From the NCBI GenBank assembly GCA_902773165.1, contig CACYDO010000046.1, positions 1 to 18,675 on the forward strand: a DNA stretch of 18,675 nucleotides, read 5' to 3'. Both the position numbers and the translations under genes were made by a program. Below the pieces are notes generated by a model. That model worked only from the letters and a program-made list of their open reading frames with translations, was not told the origin of the DNA and ran no database searches. The DNA is from an uncultured Ruminococcus sp. GTDB taxonomy: Bacteria > Bacillota > Clostridia > Oscillospirales > Acutalibacteraceae. Within the stretch, counting starts at the first letter, position 1. Every line of letters starts with the position of its first letter. Shown here one piece after another: positions 12,614 through 18,675 of this stretch.

Positions 12614-15541
12614 ATGGGTTTGCTTAAAGCTTTATTTGGCGATTACAGCAAAAAAGAAATAAAGAGAATCAAACCGAAGGTAGACAAGGTCCTTGAGCTT
12701 GAGGATACATACTCCGAAATGAGCGACGAGGAGCTGAAAAAACAAACCGATCTCTTTAAAGAAAGATTGGAAAACGGCGAAACGACCGACGATATCCTCC
12801 CCGAAGCATTCGCAGTCTGCCGCGAAGCAGCATGGCGTGTTCTCGGTATGAAGCATTTCCCGGTGCAGATCATCGGCGGAATCATCCTTCATCAGGGAAG
12901 AATCAGCGAAATGAAAACAGGTGAAGGTAAAACTCTCGTGGCAACTCTGCCGGCTTACCTTAACGGACTTACAGGAAAAGGCGTCCATATCGTAACAGTC
13001 AACGATTACCTTGCCCGCCGTGACTCCGAGTGGATGGGTAAGCTTTACCGATTCCTGGGTCTTACAGTCGGACTTATTGTCCATGACCTGAAGCCCGAGG
13101 AGAGAAAAGCCGCATACGCCGCCGATATTACCTATGGTACAAATAATGAGCTTGGCTTCGACTACCTGAGAGATAACATGGTAGTTTATAAGGATCAGAA
13201 GGTTCAGAGAGGTCATAACTTTGCGATCGTCGATGAGGTAGACTCCATTCTTATCGACGAAGCAAGAACTCCGCTCATCATTTCCGGTCAGGGCGATAAA
13301 TCCTCTGATATGTACGAGCGCGCCGATAAGCTCGCTAAAACACTGAAAAAGAAGGTCTTCGAAGAGATCGACTCCAAGGAAGACAACGAGGATTATTATA
13401 AAGAAAACGATATCGACTATATCGTTGATGAAAAAGCCCGTACTGCAACGCTTACTCAGGTCGGCGTAAAAAAAGCAGAGAAATACTTCGGCATTGATAA
13501 CCTTACAGACCCCGATAATATCGAGATCCAGCACTACATCAACCAGGCTATCAAGGCTAATTCCGTGATGAAGCGCGATATCAACTACGTCGTTAAGGAC
13601 GATCAGGTTATTATCGTAGATGAATTTACAGGACGTCTTATGTATGGACGCCGCTATAACGAGGGTCTTCACCAGGCTATCGAAGCAAAGGAAGGCGTTA
13701 AGGTCGAGAATGAAAGCAAAACTCTTGCTACGATCACATTCCAGAACTATTTCCGCCTTTACACAAAGCTCTCCGGTATGACTGGTACGGCTATGACCGA
13801 GGAATCAGAGTTCGGCGAGATCTATAAGCTAGACGTTGTTGAAATTCCGACAAATAAGCCCGTTCAGAGAGTCGATATGCCCGACTATATCTTCGCAACA
13901 GAAAACGGCAAGTACGAAGCTCTTATCGACGATATCGAAGAAGCTCACGCAAACGGTCAGCCTGTTCTTGTAGGTACTATCTCTATCGAGAAATCAGAGC
14001 ACCTCAGCAAGCTTCTCAAAAAGAAGGGTATCCCCCACAGCGTCCTTAATGCGAAGCACCACGAGAAGGAAGCAGAGATCGTTGCTCAGGCAGGTAAAAA
14101 AGGCGCTGTTACTATCGCTACAAACATGGCAGGACGAGGAACCGATATTATCCTCGGAGGAAACGCCGAATATATGGCAAAAGCCGAAATGCGCAAGCAG
14201 GGTATCGAAGACGACCTTATCGCAGAAGCAACAGGCTTTGCAGAAACAGATAACGAGGATATCCTCAATGCAAGAAAGATCTTCAAGGAGCTTAATGAAA
14301 AGTTCAAGGAAGAGATAAAGGACGAAGCAGAAGAGGTTCGTCAGGCAGGCGGTCTTTTCATCATGGGTACAGAACGCCACGAATCCAGACGTATCGACAA
14401 CCAGCTCCGCGGTCGTTCCGGACGTCAGGGAGATCCCGGTAAATCGCGCTTCTACCTTTCCGGTGAAGACGATCTTCTCAGACTTTTCGGCGGCGACAAG
14501 ATCAAGCAGATCATCAGCAGCTTCAACGTAGAGGAAAAAGTTCCGCTTGAAAGCAAAATGCTTTCCAATATCGTAGAAAGCTCTCAGCAGAAGCTTGAAG
14601 GCAGAAACTTTGAAATTCGTAAAAACGTCCTCCAGTACGACGACGTTATGAACAGACAGAGAGAGATCATCTACGGTCAGCGCGATCAGGTTCTTAACGG
14701 CGACGATCTCAGAGAAACTATCATCAAGATGATTGAGCAGACGATCGAAAGCACCGTTAAGCAGTATCTGCCCGAGGATTACACCAAGGAAACATGGAAC
14801 TACGAGGGTCTTAAGGAATTCTACCGCGGCTGGCTTATCTCCGATCACGATGAAGACTTTGATCTCACAGAGGAAGAGCTTCGTGACACAGAAAGCGAGT
14901 ATGTTGTCGAGAAGCTTACCGAAAAGGCTAAGAATATCTACGAAGAAAACGAAAAGCTTCTTCCCCCTGCCGTTATGCGTGAGGCAGAAAGAGTTTATCT
15001 GCTCAAAACGGTAGATAAATACTGGATGGAGCATATTGATAACATGGATCAGCTCAAGCAGGGTATCCGTCTGCGCGGCTACGGTCAGCATGACCCTGTT
15101 GTTGAATACAGGATCGAAGGCTTCGATATGTTCGACGCTATGATCGACACTATCCGTCAGGATACTGTTAAGCTCATGCTTATCGCTCCTAAGAAGATCT
15201 ACGAGCAGCAGAAGGCTGCCGCAGAAATTCAGAAGCTCCAGGAGATCCAGCGCAGACAGCAGGAGCAGAGAAAAGCTGCGGCCTCGGCCGCAGAAAAAGC
15301 TGCCGCTAATGCGCAGAATGCCGAGCAGGCTGCAAAGGAAGCTAAGGAAGAGGAAGACGCTATCAAGTCTGTCCTCAAAAGAGAGCAGATCGCTAAGCCA
15401 ACCTGGGTAAGCTCAGACGGAAGCGAACCGCCTAAGCCTACGCGCAAAACAGCAAAGCAAAAGGTAGGCAGAAACGACCCCTGCCCCTGCGGAAGCGGCA
15501 AGAAGTACAAAAAGTGCTGCGGCAGAAACATTACAGAGTAA
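12614..15541 (+). CDS. secA: Preprotein translocase ATPase SecA
   Basis: SecA is the motor that pushes unfolded preproteins through SecYEG using ATP. The 975-residue sequence carries the Walker A motif KTGEGKT (101-107), Walker B-type DEVD (207-210), the helicase motif RGSGRQGDPG near residue 600, and the C-terminal zinc motif CPC-x8-CC (Cys957, Cys959, Cys968, Cys969), which binds SecB-like partners or ribosomes in other bacteria. It is somewhat longer than enterobacterial SecA; extra length includes an acidic insert (about 250-280) and an Ala/Glu/Lys-rich helical stretch before the zinc motif (about 865-925). The ATG has GAGGTG seven bases upstream. It is transcribed alone from its own promoter and ends in a strong terminator. 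Confidence 0.99.
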   Translation: MGLLKALFGDYSKKEIKRIKPKVDKVLELEDTYSEMSDEELKKQTDLFKERLENGETTDDILPEAFAVCREAAWRVLGMKHFPVQIIGGIILHQGRISEMKTGEGKTLVATLPAYLNGLTGKGVHIVTVNDYLARRDSEWMGKLYRFLGLTVGLIVHDLKPEERKAAYAADITYGTNNELGFDYLRDNMVVYKDQKVQRGHNFAIVDEVDSILIDEARTPLIISGQGDKSSDMYERADKLAKTLKKKVFEEIDSKEDNEDYYKENDIDYIVDEKARTATLTQVGVKKAEKYFGIDNLTDPDNIEIQHYINQAIKANSVMKRDINYVVKDDQVIIVDEFTGRLMYGRRYNEGLHQAIEAKEGVKVENESKTLATITFQNYFRLYTKLSGMTGTAMTEESEFGEIYKLDVVEIPTNKPVQRVDMPDYIFATENGKYEALIDDIEEAHANGQPVLVGTISIEKSEHLSKLLKKKGIPHSVLNAKHHEKEAEIVAQAGKKGAVTIATNMAGRGTDIILGGNAEYMAKAEMRKQGIEDDLIAEATGFAETDNEDILNARKIFKELNEKFKEEIKDEAEEVRQAGGLFIMGTERHESRRIDNQLRGRSGRQGDPGKSRFYLSGEDDLLRLFGGDKIKQIISSFNVEEKVPLESKMLSNIVESSQQKLEGRNFEIRKNVLQYDDVMNRQREIIYGQRDQVLNGDDLRETIIKMIEQTIESTVKQYLPEDYTKETWNYEGLKEFYRGWLISDHDEDFDLTEEELRDTESEYVVEKLTEKAKNIYEENEKLLPPAVMREAERVYLLKTVDKYWMEHIDNMDQLKQGIRLRGYGQHDPVVEYRIEGFDMFDAMIDTIRQDTVKLMLIAPKKIYEQQKAAAEIQKLQEIQRRQQEQRKAAASAAEKAAANAQNAEQAAKEAKEEEDAIKSVLKREQIAKPTWVSSDGSEPPKPTRKTAKQKVGRNDPCPCGSGKKYKKCCGRNITE

Positions 15542-15561
15542 TAATTAAATAGCTTTATTTT

Positions 15562-15595
15562 CACCGGCGGAATTATTTTTCTGCCGGTGTTTTTC
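15562..15595 (+). terminator. Intrinsic terminator of secA
   Basis: Arms CACCGGCGG (15562-15570) and CTGCCGGTG (15581-15589) form a 9 bp stem with one G-U pair around a 10-base loop, followed directly by five T. It lies 20 bases after the secA stop. Confidence 0.92.
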
Positions 15596-15651
15596 TGTTC
15601 ACGGATAAATCAAAGATAGTATTACAATTAGTTACACTTAGATTACTTTCA

Positions 15652-15681
15652 TTGATTTAACGGTCTTTTTTATGATATAAT
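15652..15681 (+). promoter_or_regulatory. Promoter of the DUF1846 gene (TTGATT-18-TGATATAAT)
   Basis: TTGATT (15652-15657) and a consensus extended -10, TGATATAAT (15673-15681), are a strong sigma-A match. Transcription would begin near 15688, about 58 bases before the ATG. A 10 bp inverted repeat (15601-15610 with 15680-15689) brackets this promoter. Confidence 0.75.
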
Positions 15682-15745
15682 TTATCCGTTGTATTTCCAT
15701 ACAGCGGAATTTTTGCATTTTTAAGGGAAAAAGAGTGAAATTATA

Positions 15746-17230
15746 ATGGATAAGATAGGTTTCGATAACGACAAATACCTCAGACTCCAGTCGGAAAGAA
15801 TTCTTGAAAGAGTCAACAGCTTCGGCGGAAAACTGTACATGGAATTCGGCGGAAAGCTTTTTGACGATTACCACGCTTCGCGCGTACTTCCCGGATTTCA
15901 ACCCGACAGCAAGGTCAGAATGCTTTTAAAGCTAAAGGAAAAAACAGAGATAATCTTCGCGATAAATGCGTCTGCTATCGAACAAAATAAAATGAGAAGC
16001 GATATCGGTATAACATACGATATGGATATCCTGCGTCTTATGGATAAGCTTACTGAAATAGGCTTGTACGTCGGCAGCGTTGTTATCACTCAGTATAACC
16101 ATGAGCCGTCTGCCGATAAGTTTAAGGCACGTCTTGAAAATCTCGGAGTAAAGGTCTATCTCCACTACATAATCGACGGTTATCCCTCCAATCCTCAGTT
16201 TATCGTGAGCGAAGATGGCTTTGGCAAGAACGATTATATCGAAACATCACGCCCGCTCGTCGTTGTTACTGCGCCCGGTCCCGGAAGCGGTAAAATGGCT
16301 ACGTGTATGTCGCAGCTTTACCACGAGAATATCCGCGGCGTTAAAGCAGGATACGCTAAATACGAAACCTTCCCCGTATGGAGCATGGAGCTTATGCACC
16401 CGATCAACCTCGCCTATGAGGCTGCTACTGCCGATCTTAACGATGTAAATATGATCGACCCGTGGCATTTGCAGGCATATGGCGAAACAACTGTCAACTA
16501 TAACCGCGATGTTGAAGTCTTCCCTGTTCTTAACGCTATTTTCACTAAAATTTACGGCGAATCTCCGTATAAATCGCCTACGGATATGGGCGTAAATATG
16601 GTAGGCTTCGCAATTACAGATGACGAGATCGTTCGCGAGGCTTCCCGTCAGGAGATAATCCGCCGCTACTACGCCGCGCTCGTTAAACACAAGGTTACAG
16701 GCACCGCTCTCGGCGAAGTAAAAAAGATCGAAATGCTCATGAATCGCATGGAGATCACGAAGGACGACAGAAAGGTAGCCGCTGTTGCAAATAAATTCGC
16801 AGAAAACTATCATGACCCCGTTGCAGCTATCGAGCTGAACGACGGCAGAATAGTTACCGGAAAAACAACAGATCTTCTCGGCGCTGTTTGCTCTATGATG
16901 CTCAATGCCTTAAAAACTTTGGCAGGTATCGACGACGATGTTCTGCTTCTCCCCAAGGAGGTTGTCAGAGCTATTCAGAATCTTAAAACCAATGTTATGA
17001 AAAACCAGAATCCGCGCATGCATATTGACGAGGTGCTTGTTGCCCTTTCGGTCAGCGCAGAAAGCGACAACAACGCTAAGCTCGCTCTCGAACAGGTTTC
17101 TAAATTGAAAAACACTCAGGTGCATTCCGTTGTTATCCTCTCTCAGGAGGATATGGATATATTCCGCAGACTGGGCGTTGATCTGACCTGTGAGCCACAG
17201 TATGAGTCGGATAAGCTGTATCACAGATAA
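15746..17230 (+). CDS. DUF1846 family protein (UPF0371)
   Basis: This 494-residue soluble protein, with no membrane segment, matches the DUF1846 family over its whole length. Recognisable pieces are MDKIGFDNDKYLRLQS at the start, FGGKLFDDYHASRVLPGF (34-51), the glycine-rich APGPGSGKMATCMSQLY (176-192), and the MHPINLAYEAATADL region. The glycine-rich segment resembles a P-loop (GxxGxGK-like), and nucleotide binding is plausible from it. The biochemical function of the family is not established as far as I know. The ATG has an AGAGTG-type ribosome binding site. It is a single-gene unit with its own promoter and terminator, between secA and the membrane protein gene. Confidence 0.93.
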   Translation: MDKIGFDNDKYLRLQSERILERVNSFGGKLYMEFGGKLFDDYHASRVLPGFQPDSKVRMLLKLKEKTEIIFAINASAIEQNKMRSDIGITYDMDILRLMDKLTEIGLYVGSVVITQYNHEPSADKFKARLENLGVKVYLHYIIDGYPSNPQFIVSEDGFGKNDYIETSRPLVVVTAPGPGSGKMATCMSQLYHENIRGVKAGYAKYETFPVWSMELMHPINLAYEAATADLNDVNMIDPWHLQAYGETTVNYNRDVEVFPVLNAIFTKIYGESPYKSPTDMGVNMVGFAITDDEIVREASRQEIIRRYYAALVKHKVTGTALGEVKKIEMLMNRMEITKDDRKVAAVANKFAENYHDPVAAIELNDGRIVTGKTTDLLGAVCSMMLNALKTLAGIDDDVLLLPKEVVRAIQNLKTNVMKNQNPRMHIDEVLVALSVSAESDNNAKLALEQVSKLKNTQVHSVVILSQEDMDIFRRLGVDLTCEPQYESDKLYHR

Positions 17231-17247
17231 TAATTTCTATCAAAATT

Positions 17248-17281
17248 AATCGCCGACGCATAATGCTTCGGCGATTTTTCT
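17248..17281 (+). terminator. Intrinsic terminator of the DUF1846 gene
   Basis: AATCGCCGA (17248-17256) and TCGGCGATT (17268-17276) form a perfect 9 bp stem followed by TTTTTCTTTT. It starts 17 bases after the stop codon. Confidence 0.92.
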
Positions 17282-17428
17282 TTTAAACTTTTCCACATTG
17301 CATTGAAATAATGTTGATAACATTTCCGCAAAACTCAATTAATTATTTTAATTCATCAATAATGAATATTATAATTATTATTCTTTTGAAAAGTCCGCTT
17401 TTTTATTTAATTTATTTTTGAAAACCTA

Positions 17429-17457
17429 TTGTAATTTTCTTTAAAATCAACTACAAT
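17429..17457 (+). promoter_or_regulatory. Promoter of the six-helix membrane protein gene (TTGTAA-17-TACAAT)
   Basis: TTGTAA (17429-17434) and TACAAT (17452-17457) are 17 bases apart. A start near 17464 leaves an unusually long leader of about 140 nt. Confidence 0.6.
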
Positions 17458-17485
17458 ATTATTAGATAATTATTTTATAGAAATT

Positions 17486-17518
17486 TATGCCGTGTTGAAC
17501 AAATTCGTTATCGGCATA
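17486..17518 (+). promoter_or_regulatory. Leader hairpin 1
   Basis: TATGCCG (17486-17492) pairs perfectly with CGGCATA (17512-17518) around a 19-base loop that can form a short inner stem. No T-run follows, so it is not a simple terminator. Confidence 0.5.
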
Positions 17519-17542
17519 TAGTTCTGTATTGATTAGGACAAA

Positions 17543-17582
17543 AATTCCATCTTTATTCTTACTGATAAGACCTGATGGAATT
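17543..17582 (+). promoter_or_regulatory. Leader hairpin 2, next to the ribosome binding site
   Basis: The outer arms AATTCCATC (17543-17551) and GATGGAATT (17574-17582) pair perfectly over 9 bp. An inner stem TCTTA/TAAGA (17557-17570) closes a CTGA loop. The structure ends eight bases before the AGGGGGTG ribosome binding site at 17591-17598. Confidence 0.6.
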
Positions 17583-17604
17583 ATATTATGAGGGGGTGCG
17601 TTCC

Positions 17605-18603
17605 ATGGGAGCTGATATTTTTCACCCGAAAAATAATTACGAGCGTAATTTTCTGCTTGTTAAGAAATTCGGAGCAAATCCTATTACTATCATTATTCCC
17701 GTTTTGCTGTTGCTGAAAATAATCTGTATAGGCTATCTTTCATTTACGGGAAATGAGATGTTTGAGCTAACACTTCTTAAACTGATAACAACAAAGATCA
17801 ATCCTGAGATGGAGATCAAATCAGCAGAGGATTCAACGATGATAATCTCCTGTATTTTCTCTCTGTTTTTCATCTTTGCTTTTTTCAGTTTTTATTTCAG
17901 CTGCAAAGACCCTTCATATGAATCCGTACCGGAATTCAGTTTATCCATCACATACGGCTGGTCGATGGTTCAGCTTGTTTTATACTCAATATGCTTTGCG
18001 GCAGCTGCTTTCTTTCTTATCCTTTTTATCGTAAAGCCTGCGGCTGAGTTTGAAAGCTTTGGAAAACTGCTGGGAATGAGCGTAACTGATCTCCAATCGT
18101 ACAAGCTGACCATAGTTCTGGTCATAACTTTTTTGTGCGCGATCTTCGCTGTGCTTATATGGTTTTCGCAGTCACAGGCTGCATTCATAAAATCAATAAA
18201 GGTCACGTTAATAAACAGTGTTGCACGAAATACCGGCGCACATACCTTCGGAGTATTCTGTATGTCAGTTGCCGTAGCTATGCTTTGCGTTGCAGGCGGC
18301 ATGACATTTATGTATTATTGCTACAAAGACGCCTTTAACGGCTTTGGTATCAATGTAGAAAAGTCCTATGTGTATATGAGTATTATTCTCTCTTTTCTGC
18401 GAGGACTTGTCCCCTTCTTTACTGCGATCTTTGCATTTATTTACACAGAAACAGTTGACGCTGCTAATACAATAGGAACGGTGTATTACAACGATATTGA
18501 TACCTACGGCTCTGCACAAGATCCTAATATGGCTCGTGTTCAGGCTGCAAGCGAGGCACGAAAAAAAAGGATTGCTTCCGGCAGCGATAATGATTTCCAA
18601 TAA
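17605..18603 (+). CDS. Unrecognised six-helix membrane protein
   Basis: I do not recognise the family. The 332-residue protein has about six hydrophobic segments (27-47, 79-98, 118-143, 168-188, 216-238 and 257-281), an N-terminus with FHPKNNYERNF, and a polar C-terminal tail (282-332) ending in a Lys/Arg and Ser/Asp-rich stretch. No catalytic motif, ATP-binding site or transporter signature stands out. The start is ATG 17605, with AGGGGGTG six bases upstream. An in-frame ATG at 17575 would place its first codons inside the leader hairpin and has no ribosome binding site. The gene is monocistronic, with its own promoter, structured leader and terminator. It ends next to a likely convergent gene. 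Confidence 0.8.
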   Translation: MGADIFHPKNNYERNFLLVKKFGANPITIIIPVLLLLKIICIGYLSFTGNEMFELTLLKLITTKINPEMEIKSAEDSTMIISCIFSLFFIFAFFSFYFSCKDPSYESVPEFSLSITYGWSMVQLVLYSICFAAAAFFLILFIVKPAAEFESFGKLLGMSVTDLQSYKLTIVLVITFLCAIFAVLIWFSQSQAAFIKSIKVTLINSVARNTGAHTFGVFCMSVAVAMLCVAGGMTFMYYCYKDAFNGFGINVEKSYVYMSIILSFLRGLVPFFTAIFAFIYTETVDAANTIGTVYYNDIDTYGSAQDPNMARVQAASEARKKRIASGSDNDFQ

Positions 18604-18638
18604 AAAAATCTCACTGCTTAACGCGGTGAGATTTTTTA
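18602..18638. terminator. Bidirectional intrinsic terminator
   Basis: Arms at 18603-18614 and 18626-18637 pair perfectly over 12 bp (AAAAAATCTCAC with GTGAGATTTTTT) around an 11-base loop. A run of T follows the stem on the plus strand, and seven A at 18602-18608 provide the U-tract for minus-strand transcripts. Confidence 0.9.
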
Positions 18639-18645
18639 TTATTGA

Positions 18646-18675
18646 TTAAATTTCTGCAATGGTCTTTTCAAGATA
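18646..18675 (-). CDS. Possible C-terminal end of a convergent gene (cut by window edge)
   Basis: On the minus strand the last bases read in one frame as YLEKTIAEI followed by TAA at 18648-18646. That stop lies eight bases before the bidirectional terminator, where a convergent gene would be expected to end. Nine residues are too few to name a family, so this rests on position only. Confidence 0.35.
   Translation of the reverse strand, partial: YLEKTIAEI

Larger units (their letters stand above)
17231..17604. other. 374 bp gap with terminator, promoter and structured leader
   Basis: The region is very AT-rich. It contains the DUF1846 terminator, an empty stretch at 17285-17425, a promoter at 17429-17457, and a leader of about 140 nt with hairpins at 17486-17518 and 17543-17582. 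No gene is seen on either strand. Confidence 0.75.

Noticed and set aside
12632..13672. Minus-strand open frame of 346 codons inside the 5' half of secA
   Set aside because: It is an antisense shadow of secA; it is hydrophobic and repetitive, and matches no family I recognise.
13994..15091. Long minus-strand open frame of 365 codons inside secA
   Set aside because: It is antisense to an unmistakable secA and shows no family resemblance, with a composition typical of a mirrored coding frame.

Overview
The window reads as a chromosomal stretch of a Gram-positive clostridial bacterium, most likely a Ruminococcus-like member of the Oscillospiraceae. The signs are AT-rich intergenic DNA with sigma-A type promoters, AGGAGG/GAGGTG ribosome binding sites, frequent TTG/GTG starts, and a typical clostridial gene set. 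The genus is an inference. No rRNA, tRNA, CRISPR array, insertion sequence or phage gene was seen.

Left part (1-2200, plus strand): the 3' end of a DRE-TIM aldolase, a membrane-anchored serine hydrolase of the class A beta-lactamase/DD-peptidase fold, and a SirTm-like NAD-dependent deacetylase, followed by a 310 bp gap. That gap holds two strong hairpins and a promoter-to-terminator unit that could encode a small RNA.

Middle part (2509-12163, all minus strand): the cell-shape and wall-synthesis block. From a good promoter at about 12290 it runs mreB, mreC, a 354 bp interruption, mreD, the class B transpeptidase PBP2 (mrdA), a membrane-anchored protein resembling a decayed DHHW/SGNH enzyme, a pyrophosphatase-like/Nudix fusion, and endonuclease III (nth). 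After nth, a separate promoter drives a G5 plus M23 wall peptidase, so wall elongation and wall cutting are encoded side by side. Several members have lost signature residues: the M23 protein has Gln for one active-site His, the DHHW motif is DPCI, and the pyrophosphatase-like domain lacks its acidic metal cluster.

Right part (12614-18675, plus strand): divergent from mreB lies secA, the ATPase of protein export, with its own promoter and terminator. It is followed by a DUF1846 protein with promoter and terminator, and then by an unrecognised six-helix membrane protein behind a 140 nt leader with two hairpins. A bidirectional terminator near the right edge suggests a convergent minus-strand gene just entering the window.

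I found no clear new multi-gene system. The best leads are the pyrophosphatase-like/Nudix fusion, the interrupted mreC-mreD junction with alternative RNA pairings, the structured leader before the six-helix membrane protein, and the small-RNA-sized transcription unit downstream of the sirtuin gene.
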